This document shows positions 25,019 through 32,181 of a DNA stretch of 38,348 bases, in pieces. The notes under the pieces were generated by a model. It was not told where the DNA came from, did not search any database, and worked only from the letters and a program-made list of their open reading frames with translations. The stretch covers positions 1 through 38,348 of the forward strand of contig VBMA01000077.1 in assembly GCA_005878985.1 (NCBI GenBank). Reading direction: 5' to 3'. Numbering within the stretch: the first letter of the stretch is position 1; the number at the start of each line of letters is the position of its first letter. The translations under genes were made by a program, and so were the position numbers. Source of the DNA: Methanobacteriota archaeon (GTDB taxonomy: Archaea; Thermoplasmatota; Thermoplasmata; RBG-16-68-12).

Positions 25019-25405
25019 CTACGGCCGAGGCGGCGACGGGAAGCAAGCCGTGCAGTGGGGATCGATGTCCCCGAGGCTCTTGTGGTACTCGCAGAACCGG
25101 GCCGTCAGCATGAGGCCGGAGCAGAACTCGTTCACGCTCGCGATCTGGTCCGAGAGCGTCATCCCGTGGGCGATTTGAGAGGAGAGTTCGTGCACATATG
25201 GTTTGATCTCCGGGAAGAGTCGCAGCATCTCCTGGTCGACGCCTCGGCTCTGCGTGTTGTAGTGGCTCACCGCCGCTTGCGTGATCCCCATCGAGTGGGC
25301 GACGTCGACCTGCTTCATCTTGTACGTGTGCAGCAGTTCACGGGCCAACCGCGCGCGGATCGTGGGAAGTAGTCGAGCGACCACGAGTTCTTGGGGTTGG
25401 AGCAT
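25019..25405 (-). CDS. XRE-type transcriptional regulator with a Cys-rich C-terminus (COG2522-like)
   Basis: A 128-residue protein from ATG at 25405 (MLQPQELVVARLLPTIRARL). The helix-turn-helix is KQVDVAHSMGITQAAVSHY. The C-terminus has FCSGLMLTARFCEYH and DPHCTACFP, four cysteines spaced C-x9-C and C-x2-C that could hold a metal or an Fe-S cluster. It resembles the stand-alone DNA-binding part of the archaeal COG2522/ThiR group; fused members carry a ThiN domain and control thiamine synthesis genes, but no ThiN domain is present here. A longer frame runs upstream to 25516 but crosses the palindromic promoter. The convergent gmd gene ends 4 nt away. Confidence 0.8.
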   Translation of the reverse strand: MLQPQELVVARLLPTIRARLARELLHTYKMKQVDVAHSMGITQAAVSHYNTQSRGVDQEMLRLFPEIKPYVHELSSQIAHGMTLSDQIASVNEFCSGLMLTARFCEYHKSLGDIDPHCTACFPSPPRP

Positions 25406-25447
25406 CCGGCGCGCCTCGTCCCTCCGGGGACCGGACTGAATACAGTA

Positions 25448-25470
25448 GAACACGGTATTTAACCGTGTTC
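25448..25470 (-). promoter_or_regulatory. perfect palindrome overlapping the TATA box of the XRE-type regulator
   Basis: 9-bp arms GAACACGGT (25448-25456) and ACCGTGTTC (25462-25470) enclose ATTTA. On the minus strand the centre reads GTTAAATA, the TATA box of the regulator gene. Bound protein would block TBP, which is the classic layout for autorepression. A smaller repeat ACTG-AATA-CAGT (25435-25446) lies just downstream, near the expected transcription start. Confidence 0.7.
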
Positions 25471-25554
25471 CTTTTCCTCGTTGTCGCGAGGATTTCCCGT
25501 TTGCATCGATTCGCATTTTCTATGGAGGGAACGGTTTCGCAGCGGGGACCCGAA

Positions 25555-26340
25555 TCACATCACGCAGCAGCGGGGACTCTCCCAATAGTCCAGCCCGAGC
25601 CGGACCAACGTCGGGTCGGTCGAGGTGATCGCGTACGCGTCACCGTCCGCCGTCCGGGACATCGTCAGCACCTGTTGGCCGTCGACGACCAAGAGGACGC
25701 ACTCACACACGATCGCGCGGATCTCCGCGGCTTTCTCGAGGTCTTTCGTGACGGGGATCTCAGGCACCGCGAGCCGCACGCGAATCCGGCGCCGGGCCGC
25801 ACGGGCGAGATCGTCTTCGAGCTTACGGAAGATCCCTTCATCGGCGGCGAGCACGACGAGTTCCTTCCGCGCCGATGAGATCAGGGCCTTTGCTCGGGCG
25901 ACGACGTTCGGGAGGCCCTTCACGATGTACGCCACGTCGGTGTCGGGAGATTTCGTCGCCGCACGGAGCGGCTCGAGGAGGGAGCCGAGGCGCGTCGTCG
26001 CGGCCCGTTGCTTCTCGTACTCGGCCTCAACAAGACGACTCAATCGAATCTCCACCTCCTTCGACGGCACGACCCGATACGTCTTTGGCTTGCCGTCCTG
26101 AACCTCGATGAGTCCCTTCTCCGCCAGTTCGTCGAGGGCGTAGTAGATCTTCGAATCCGGGATCCCGGTCTTCAGGACCAGGTCGCCCGCCGTCGCGTGG
26201 CTCACCCGAACCAGAGCACAGAACGTCTCGGCCGCGTATCCGCTGAATCCGAGGTCCCGCAAGGTGCCGCGGATCCGTTCCGCGGAAGGTCCGAACGATT
26301 CTTGGAGGAGCGCGCTCGCCCGCGCCTTGACTTCCGACAT
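25555..26340 (-). CDS. TrmB-family-like regulator with paired cysteines, divergent from arsM
   Basis: A 261-residue protein from ATG at 26340. The N-terminal winged helix is ETFCALVRVSHATAGDLVLK with GIPDSKIYYALDELAEKGLI, the TrmB DNA-binding pattern, followed by a coiled segment and a C-terminal ligand-type domain. Unusual are CEC at 212-214 and CC at 258-259 in the terminal SPRCCVM; vicinal thiols of this type bind As(III) in unrelated sensors such as ArsR. Its position divergent from arsM, with a shared TATA box and an inverted repeat, suggests an arsenic-responsive repressor (inference). The in-frame ATG at 26352 would be only about 12 nt from the TATA box, so 26340 is preferred. Confidence 0.82.
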   Translation of the reverse strand: MSEVKARASALLQESFGPSAERIRGTLRDLGFSGYAAETFCALVRVSHATAGDLVLKTGIPDSKIYYALDELAEKGLIEVQDGKPKTYRVVPSKEVEIRLSRLVEAEYEKQRAATTRLGSLLEPLRAATKSPDTDVAYIVKGLPNVVARAKALISSARKELVVLAADEGIFRKLEDDLARAARRRIRVRLAVPEIPVTKDLEKAAEIRAIVCECVLLVVDGQQVLTMSRTADGDAYAITSTDPTLVRLGLDYWESPRCCVM

Positions 26341-26363
26341 CCGGTAGACCAAGGGAGGAAGAG

Positions 26364-26370
26364 TATATAA
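26364..26370. promoter_or_regulatory. TATA box shared by the divergent regulator and arsM genes
   Basis: TATATAA on the plus strand, symmetrical enough to act both ways: 32-38 nt before arsM ATG 26402 and 24-29 nt before regulator ATG 26340. Confidence 0.6.
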
Positions 26371-26376
26371 TGTTAG

Positions 26377-26396
26377 CTACTACTGAGAGGTAGTAG
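26377..26396. promoter_or_regulatory. inverted repeat at the arsM transcription start region
   Basis: CTACTAC (26377-26383) and GTAGTAG (26390-26396) separated by TGAGAG. It covers the expected arsM start site, 5 nt before the ATG, a typical position for repressor binding by the adjacent regulator. Confidence 0.65.
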
Positions 26397-26401
26397 ATAC
26401 C

Positions 26402-27130
26402 ATGGATGCAACCGCGGAGGAAGTCCGCGCGAAAGTGCGGGAACGGTATTCGATCGCAGCGAGCGGCCGCGGTGGTTGCCAGGACGACGGCTGTTGCGCG
26501 ATCGGCTATTCGCCGGCGGAGCTCGAAGGCATTCCTGTCGAGTCCGTCCTCGGGTTGGGCAGTGGAAATCCGGTCCGGTATGCGGAGCTGCGCCCCGGCG
26601 AGACCGTCGTCGACCTCGGGAGCGGCGCCGGAATCGACGTGTTCCTCGCGAGTCGCCTCGTCGGCCCGGCGGGACACGCGACCGGGATCGACATGACGCC
26701 AACGATGGTCGCACGCGCCACCACCGCTTCGGTGTCTCACGGCATCCGGAATACGTCGTTTGTCCTCGCGCCGATCGAGAAACTCCCGCTTCCGGATGGA
26801 CATGCGGACGTGGTCCTGAGCAACTGCGTCATCAACCTGAGCCCCGACAAGCGAGCCGTTTTCGCCGAGGCTCTCCGGATCCTGAAGCCGGGAGGCCGAC
26901 TCGTGATCTCGGACGTGGTTCAAGAACGGGACCTGGGCCCGATCGAGGATGACTGCGGCTGTGTCGGAAATGCGATGGTCCGCGGCGAGTATCTGGAGAC
27001 GATCGGGCATGCGGGATTTTCGGAGCTCCGGATTGTTGAAGACCGGCCATGGCGGACGGGGTCGGGCGGGATCGAGGCGTCCGCCGTCACCCTCATCGCG
27101 AGAAAACCGGGAACGGAGGTGAAGATGTGA
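26402..27130 (+). CDS. arsM: arsenite S-adenosylmethionine methyltransferase
   Basis: A 242-residue class I methyltransferase of the ArsM type. The family opening is VRERYSIAASG followed by CQDDGCC, then LGLGSGNPVRYAELRPGE, SAM motif I VVDLGSGAGIDVFLA, ATGIDMTPTMV, and the very characteristic LSNCVINLSPDKRAVF. The C-terminal As-binding Cys element is DDCGCVGNA. It would methylate As(III), using thiols as ligands. It lacks the long C-terminal domain of some ArsM. The divergent regulator and the overlapping Cys-rich peptide gene form its unit. The TGA overlaps the next GTG in ATGTGA. Confidence 0.88.
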   Translation: MDATAEEVRAKVRERYSIAASGRGGCQDDGCCAIGYSPAELEGIPVESVLGLGSGNPVRYAELRPGETVVDLGSGAGIDVFLASRLVGPAGHATGIDMTPTMVARATTASVSHGIRNTSFVLAPIEKLPLPDGHADVVLSNCVINLSPDKRAVFAEALRILKPGGRLVISDVVQERDLGPIEDDCGCVGNAMVRGEYLETIGHAGFSELRIVEDRPWRTGSGGIEASAVTLIARKPGTEVKM

Positions 27131-27240
27131 TACCTGTCGAGACAATGCTGGCGAAGGCGCTCGCGGAGGAACTGCGCGCGGAAGGCTGCTGCGGGAGCTG
27201 CCCGTGTTGCGCGGACTCTCGTTGTGGCTGCTGCGCCTGA
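27127..27240 (+). CDS. 37-residue cysteine-rich peptide, coupled to arsM
   Basis: Starts with GTG at 27127, overlapping the arsM stop by 4 nt. The first half is a short amphipathic helix (VETMLAKALAEELRAEG). The second half is CCxxCxCCxxxxCxCC followed by Ala, with eight Cys in 17 residues, as in metallothioneins. An alternative start is the internal ATG at 27145. The density of thiols, the overlap with arsM and the Cys pairs in the divergent regulator suggest an arsenic or other soft-metal buffer or chaperone. I do not recognise a named family. It is short enough to be missed by standard gene finders. Confidence 0.7.
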   Translation: MIPVETMLAKALAEELRAEGCCGSCPCCADSRCGCCA

Positions 27241-27318
27241 GGCGGCACCTACTCTCGAGGGCGATGAGCGGCAGACCTCGCTGCGCCGTCCCGGTTCACG
27301 CACTCCGGACGCCCGATC

Positions 27319-27561
27319 TCAGCCGTGAGCGACAACCGAAGGGACCGAGTGCAGACTCCGGTAGATCGCGGTGAGTTCTGCCTTCTCCGCGTCCCCCAGC
27401 CGAGAATCCTGGATGTACTCCTCGTAGAGAGGGGTGACATCCTCGTCCCCAAGACAGGTGACGGACATGTGGAGGATGTATTCCGTTAGAATATGAAGCG
27501 AACCGGAGGTGGGGGCTCGAGTGGACGCGTCGTCTTTCACTTTCCTCCACTGGAATCGCAT
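27319..27561 (-). CDS. hypothetical small acidic protein
   Basis: An 80-residue frame from ATG at 27561 (MRFQWRKVKDDASTRAPTSG). The second half, YILHMSVTCLGDEDVTPLYEEYIQDSRLGDAEKAEL, has balanced, protein-like composition with helical character. The frame is open further upstream to 27780, but that part looks like a shadow of the RNase H-like gene. No motif or family is recognised and no clear TATA box is seen. It may be a real orphan or chance; context (between the arsenic unit and an RNase H-like gene) gives no hint. Confidence 0.42.
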   Translation of the reverse strand: MRFQWRKVKDDASTRAPTSGSLHILTEYILHMSVTCLGDEDVTPLYEEYIQDSRLGDAEKAELTAIYRSLHSVPSVVAHG

Positions 27562-27658
27562 GGGTGGGCCTGCCGAAGGGTGCGTACCGCCGCGGCTGGT
27601 ACGTAACCCTTTTCGGCCGGTTATCGCGGCGCGAACTGTCACGGCAACAAGGGGCAAG

Positions 27659-28147
27659 GTGTCCTTCGCTTGGGTCGTCCCGCCAATCCTCAAGAGCCCG
27701 CCCGCATTCCCGGGCGGCACGGCCGCATCTCGCGACGCGTCGCGCACCGTGTGCTTCTTCGATGGCGCATGTCCCGGCAATCAGTTCGCGCAGAAGGGGC
27801 CCATGAAAGCGGCTTTCGTGATCGGGGAGAAGGAATCGGTTCGCAATGTACCGGACCTGCGGACGCCCGACGGCCCGATGCGGAGCAACAACATTGCGGA
27901 ATATCACGGTCTCATCTTCCTTCTGCGGCACTTGCGAGACCTAGATCGCGACCGAGGTTCCAAAGGGGCCTATCTCATCTGCGGCGATTCTCAACTCGTC
28001 ATCCGCCAGATGCGCGGGGAGTACCGGGTGCGCACGCCCCATCTGGTTCCCCTCCATGAGGAGGCATCGCGCCTTTCCTCGGGCTTGGATGTCGAATTCC
28101 GCGCGGTGCCGCGCAAGCAGAACCGCGCGGGACTCCTCCTCGAATAG
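27659..28147 (+). CDS. RNase H-like domain protein
   Basis: RNase H fold seen as FFDGACPGN (first catalytic Asp), MKAAFVIGEKES, SNNIAEYHGLIFLLRHL (Glu), YLICGDSQLVIRQMRG (second Asp) and VEFRAVPRKQNRAGLLLE at the end. RNase HI would continue with an Asp a few residues after QN (NxxAD); here the frame stops at 28147 and the AD is replaced by AG, so the fourth metal ligand seems absent. The start is uncertain: GTG at 27659 is used, while the frame is open to 27509 with poorer composition. Sugar- or RNA-binding roles of degenerate RNase H folds are possible. Confidence 0.65.
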   Translation: MSFAWVVPPILKSPPAFPGGTAASRDASRTVCFFDGACPGNQFAQKGPMKAAFVIGEKESVRNVPDLRTPDGPMRSNNIAEYHGLIFLLRHLRDLDRDRGSKGAYLICGDSQLVIRQMRGEYRVRTPHLVPLHEEASRLSSGLDVEFRAVPRKQNRAGLLLE

Positions 28148-28256
28148 GGCATGGTGCAAGGAGTACTCGACGTTAACCGTCCGGTTACACTGGTGCACAA
28201 ACGAGCACGTCCCTTGCGGCAAATTCTTGACCTTGAGAACGAAATCATCACGGCCG

Positions 28257-30446
28257 ATGAGTCGTGACAATCGCCCGCGGAACCGGGGCCAGCACATCGT
28301 GCTATTCTTCGCCTTGCTCCTCATTGCGTCGTCATTGATAACGCCGGGCCCGGGGACTTCGAAGGCGAGCCCGGCGATCGAAACCCGAACGACGGGCCTC
28401 GCGAATTCCCACACGCTTCAGCCTCACGCGCCCATTCACATCACGGCGGACGAAGGGTTCAATGCCTCAAACGGCACGCGGAGCGGAACCGGGACCGCCG
28501 AGGATCCGTACATCATCTCCGATTGGCTCTTCGATGCTGCCCTTTACCCGAATTCCACCGCGATGATTTGGCTCGAAAACACCGACAAACATGTGATCGT
28601 CCAGGACTGCCAGGTCATCCACCTCGACACCGTCGGGGAGCAATTCGATGCATTTTATGTGGGCAAGTATCCGGGCGAAATCACGACTCCGACAATCGCG
28701 CCTCCCATGATTGACCTGACGAGCAATGCGACCTTCCTGAACAACGACATTGACAGTCGTTATGGGTACGGCATTCAAGTCTCGGAAGGGTCATCGAACA
28801 TCCTCGTGAGCGGGAATCGGATCACCGTGCATCCGGACAACGTCAGCGGCCGCGACTGGATCTACGGGATCAACGTAGCCCGGGGTACCCACAACGTCAC
28901 GATCGAGGACAATGTGGTCAATGCCGCGAGCAGCCTGTACATCACGATCGGCATCCACCTGAGCGACTATTACGTGAGCGAGCAGCGCCGGGCGTCCCGG
29001 CTCGTCGCCCGGAACAACACCGTGGTCGATGCCGCCGGTGGGATCCACGTCGAGTCTTCCCGGTTCACGTTGGTCGAGGACAATACCATCTATCGGACCA
29101 ACCTCAACAGCCTGGCCTACGGCTGGCCACGCGCCATCACAGTCCGCGAGAGCGCGCTGAACGCGAGCCTGGTGCACAACACGATTCGAGTCGAACTTAC
29201 CGGGATCATCATCGGGGCGGCGACGGGTCGCTGGGACACGTTTGGATCGGTGACTAGCGCAAACAATACGACGATTCGTGACAACATCATCTCGAACGTG
29301 ACCAGTGGCATCCAGATCGGGAACGTGAGCGGCACTCAAGTTATCAACACGACCTTTGCGAATGTTGGACTTCAGGAGTTGAACCTAAATGGAGAGGGAG
29401 GTGCCCCCCGGAACCTGACCCTGACGGACTTGGCCCCTCCGGTCCGCATTCGAGCGCCAACCGAGTCGATACCGATCCATTGGTCTTGGATACATCTGGC
29501 CCCATCGGCGGAATACAACCTTAGTGCGACGAACGGTATGATCACCGTGAATGCGTCTTTCGCGACGACGGCTGCCGGGGTCGGTTTCGTCGACTTCGAG
29601 CAGCCGCGTACCAATGCCACCAACGTCACTGTGTACCGTCTCGCGGGGCCGCTGCCTCCCCCGAATGCACCCCCCGCCGTGGACTTCACGTGGACGCCGA
29701 CCTCGGGCAATACGTCGACCGTGTTCGGCTTCACCGCGACGGCCGCCGACGATCACGATCCGCCCGGCTCGATTCAAGTTCACTGGGACTGGACGGGAGA
29801 CGGGACGTGGGATACGGCGTGGTCCACGACGAAGACGGCGACGCATTCCTATTCCTCGACCGGAAACCAAACGGTCGTCGTGCAGGCGATCGATTCCGGA
29901 GGTCTGACCGCGACGCAGTCCCACGTGGTCCAGGTGACGGCACCGCCCCCGCCACCGCCGCCGCCTCCTCCCCCGCCGAATGCGCCGCCCACCGTGGACT
30001 TCACGTGGACGCCGACCTCCGGCAATACGTCGACCGTCTTCACCTTCGCGGCGCAGGCGAGCGACGATCACGATCCCCCCAGCGCCATCCAGGTCCGGTG
30101 GGACTGGAACGGCGACGGGACGTGGGACACCCCTTGGTCGACCACGAAGACCGCCACGCACACGTTCGGCGCTGTGGGCGATTACACGATCGTCGTGCGA
30201 GCAATCGACTCGGGCGGCCTCACCACAAGCAAGTCCAACGTGGTTTCCGTCACCGCCCTCCCACCGCCGCCGAACGGGACCAACCCGCTCTCCACGCAGA
30301 CGCAGATACTCCTTCTCCTCGCGAGCGTTTCGACTCCCATCATGATCGTGACTGCCATTGGCGTAATCGTGTACGCGGTGCGTCGCCTGCGACGCACACG
30401 TGGCCGCCGCGATCGAATCAACCAACATCGGCGACACTTGCCTTGA
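28257..30446 (+). CDS. secreted NosD-like beta-helix protein with two PKD domains
   Basis: A 729-residue surface protein from ATG at 28257. Signal peptide core is HIVLFFALLLIASSLIT (13-29). The right-handed parallel beta-helix spans about 100-375 with repeated GIxV/NxI turns (NILVSGNRITVH, NVTIEDNVV, TLVEDNTIY). Two PKD domains occupy about 475-561 and 580-667, separated by a run of 12 Pro. A membrane helix (about 684-706) is followed by a basic tail. About 20 NxS/T sequons suggest heavy N-glycosylation, perhaps with glycans made by the island upstream. Carbohydrate binding or cell-surface adhesion is likely; no catalytic residues are identifiable. Confidence 0.86.
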   Translation: MSRDNRPRNRGQHIVLFFALLLIASSLITPGPGTSKASPAIETRTTGLANSHTLQPHAPIHITADEGFNASNGTRSGTGTAEDPYIISDWLFDAALYPNSTAMIWLENTDKHVIVQDCQVIHLDTVGEQFDAFYVGKYPGEITTPTIAPPMIDLTSNATFLNNDIDSRYGYGIQVSEGSSNILVSGNRITVHPDNVSGRDWIYGINVARGTHNVTIEDNVVNAASSLYITIGIHLSDYYVSEQRRASRLVARNNTVVDAAGGIHVESSRFTLVEDNTIYRTNLNSLAYGWPRAITVRESALNASLVHNTIRVELTGIIIGAATGRWDTFGSVTSANNTTIRDNIISNVTSGIQIGNVSGTQVINTTFANVGLQELNLNGEGGAPRNLTLTDLAPPVRIRAPTESIPIHWSWIHLAPSAEYNLSATNGMITVNASFATTAAGVGFVDFEQPRTNATNVTVYRLAGPLPPPNAPPAVDFTWTPTSGNTSTVFGFTATAADDHDPPGSIQVHWDWTGDGTWDTAWSTTKTATHSYSSTGNQTVVVQAIDSGGLTATQSHVVQVTAPPPPPPPPPPPPNAPPTVDFTWTPTSGNTSTVFTFAAQASDDHDPPSAIQVRWDWNGDGTWDTPWSTTKTATHTFGAVGDYTIVVRAIDSGGLTTSKSNVVSVTALPPPPNGTNPLSTQTQILLLLASVSTPIMIVTAIGVIVYAVRRLRRTRGRRDRINQHRRHLP
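29665..30262 (+). repeat. duplicated PKD-domain coding segment
   Basis: Two copies of roughly 270 nt (about 29665-29940 and 29977-30262) share long near-identical stretches such as GTGGACTTCACGTGGACGCC and CAATACGTCGACCGT. They were produced by internal duplication, with a C-rich run coding for polyproline between them. Confidence 0.75.
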
Positions 30447-30464
30447 TCTCAAGTTCGTGACAGA

Positions 30465-30537
30465 GCCACCAGGGAGAATTGAACTCCCGACCTGCCGCTT
30501 ACAAGGCGGCTGCTCTACCGACTGAGCTATGGTGGCG
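30465..30537 (-). tRNA. tRNA-Thr (anticodon UGU)
   Basis: A 73-nt intron-less cloverleaf: acceptor GCCACCA/TGGTGGC, D-stem GCTC/GAGC, anticodon stem GCCGC/GCGGC with loop CTTGTAA, T-arm GGGAGTTCAATTCTCCC, discriminator U. CCA is not encoded. It lies convergent to the beta-helix/PKD gene. Confidence 0.95.
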
Positions 30538-30560
30538 CATCGAGTCCATCGTCCCTTTCG

Positions 30561-30567
30561 GTAAAAG
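30561..30567 (-). promoter_or_regulatory. TATA box of tRNA-Thr
   Basis: CTTTTAC on the minus strand, 24-30 nt before the tRNA 5' end at 30537. Confidence 0.55.
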
Positions 30568-30632
30568 GTTTCCGCGTCGCCGAGCGCGCATCGACGCGAG
30601 AGAGTCTCATTTTTGGAAATCATGGAAAAGCA

Positions 30633-30638
30633 TTTATT
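30633..30638 (+). promoter_or_regulatory. TATA box of the Zn-ribbon/SAP membrane protein gene
   Basis: TTTATT, 24 nt before the ATG at 30657, consistent with a leaderless mRNA. Confidence 0.6.
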
Positions 30639-30656
30639 CGCCGTACCCGGCCTCCG

Positions 30657-32138
30657 ATGCGTTGCGTGATCAGTCTTCCTTGTCCAACCTGCGGTAGCGA
30701 ACTCGCTTTCCTCGACCAGTATCAGCGGCACTACTGCTACGCGTGCGGAAACTACGCGCCCGAAGGCTACGGCGACCGGGGCGCGAAAATCTGTCCGACC
30801 TGCCGGGGGATCTTGTCGTACGTGGCCCAATACGACCGCCAATACTGCTACCGGTGTAACGCGTACCCCGCCGACGGCGTGGCCTTGCGATCGCTCGAGG
30901 ATACGATGCCCGTCGATGTGCGGCCGGTCGATGTTCGGCCCGTGGCCGAAGCGACTGAGGCCACCTCGGTCGTGACAGAACCCGAGACCACGATGGAGGA
31001 AGTGGAGGCGGCGAAGCCGACGGACGTCGAACCGACCGCAGAGCCCGAGAAGACCGAAGCGCCCACGATCCCGACCACCCCCACGCCCGCCGAAGCGTCG
31101 CCCCAACCGGAGGAAATCGTAGTCGAAGAACTTCCCCGCGAAGAACCGAAGGAGCCCGGACCGAGACCCCCGATCGTTCGCCTCAAAGTATTCCAGGCAA
31201 AGAAGCCGGCGCTCATGGATCTGTGCAAGGCCTACGACCTCGATCCGACCGGGACGAAAGAACAGCTCCGCGAACGACTGCTGAGCTATCTCGACACCTT
31301 GGAGGCGGAGGCCGAACCGGAGCCGGAAGTAGAGAGTGAGGCGCCCGCCGGTCCGGTTCTGATCGAACGAGCCGAAATCGAGGGTGAGTCCTTCCACACC
31401 TCTGAGGAGATCGCGGAAACCCCGGCCGTCGAGGCGGAACCGGAAAGCGAACAGCCGGCCAGCCGAACTCCCGTTGCGGAGACACCGGTCGTCGAAACGC
31501 AGGCCACCCAGGAACCCGTCGCGGAACGAATTAGAACGCCCTCGTCCGTCTCAATCCCCCAATCCCAGCCCTTGGTTTCGGTCGCTCCCGCCGTCGAACC
31601 GATGCACGCGCTCCATCCGTGTCCGACCTGCGGCCGCGAGCTCACGTACATCGCCCGATACCGACGATGGTACTGTTACCATTGCCGGGCGTATGCGCCC
31701 GCGAGCGAGTCGAGGTTCGCCTGTCCGACCTGCGGGGCGGCACTGCGCTGGATCCCTCAATACGAACGGTGGTGGTGCGATTCCTGCCGCCGGTATGCGC
31801 CCGCGGACCTCCCGAGACCGGAGTCTGCGCCGGTCCTCACCGGAGGAGTCGCCTCGACGCCCGCGGAAGCCGCGAAATTGCTCTCCTACGCGACCGCACG
31901 CCCGGCGACCCCGGTCACGCATCGACATCGAAGCCCCGGTAGCGGAATCAGCTTCGTCGGATTCGGAGTGATCCTGTTCGTCTTGTACGAGATGCTCGTC
32001 GACCTACCGTCTGCCCTCTCCTATAGCACAGGAATCGCCGTCACTCCAGACCTCGCGTTCGGTCTCCGGTTCTTCGCCTTCGTGTTCGTCGCGCTCGGCG
32101 CCATCCTGGGCCTGTCGGCCGTGCGCGATCGACGCTGA
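30657..32138 (+). CDS. membrane protein with four zinc ribbons and a SAP domain
   Basis: A 493-residue protein. Two zinc ribbons start the protein (C9-C30 and C46-C67) and two more sit near the C-terminus (C322-C343 and C356-C377). All share CPTCGxxLxxxxQYxRxYCxxC. A SAP-like helix-extended-helix module is at 174-214 (ALMDLCKAYDLDPTGTKEQL). Long acidic Glu/Pro/Thr-rich linkers join the parts. Two hydrophobic helices (431-450, 468-488) close the chain. SAP modules usually bind DNA, so a membrane-tethered nucleic-acid binder is plausible but unproven. No family name is assigned to the whole architecture. Confidence 0.78.
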   Translation: MRCVISLPCPTCGSELAFLDQYQRHYCYACGNYAPEGYGDRGAKICPTCRGILSYVAQYDRQYCYRCNAYPADGVALRSLEDTMPVDVRPVDVRPVAEATEATSVVTEPETTMEEVEAAKPTDVEPTAEPEKTEAPTIPTTPTPAEASPQPEEIVVEELPREEPKEPGPRPPIVRLKVFQAKKPALMDLCKAYDLDPTGTKEQLRERLLSYLDTLEAEAEPEPEVESEAPAGPVLIERAEIEGESFHTSEEIAETPAVEAEPESEQPASRTPVAETPVVETQATQEPVAERIRTPSSVSIPQSQPLVSVAPAVEPMHALHPCPTCGRELTYIARYRRWYCYHCRAYAPASESRFACPTCGAALRWIPQYERWWCDSCRRYAPADLPRPESAPVLTGGVASTPAEAAKLLSYATARPATPVTHRHRSPGSGISFVGFGVILFVLYEMLVDLPSALSYSTGIAVTPDLAFGLRFFAFVFVALGAILGLSAVRDRR

Positions 32139-32181
32139 GACGGCAAAGGTTTTCCCCGGCCGCGCCGTTCGACGCCGGGCC

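Noticed and set aside
28148-28267. A 38-residue in-frame continuation after the RNase H-like stop (starting MVQGVLDVNRPVTLVHKRAR)
   Set aside because: It overlaps the start of the beta-helix gene, lacks a clear RNase H ending, and could be chance. Not called, though stop read-through or a sequencing error at 28145-28147 would make it interesting.
27941-28414. A 157-codon minus-strand frame opposite the RNase H-like gene
   Set aside because: It crosses two plus-strand genes and no family pattern is seen.
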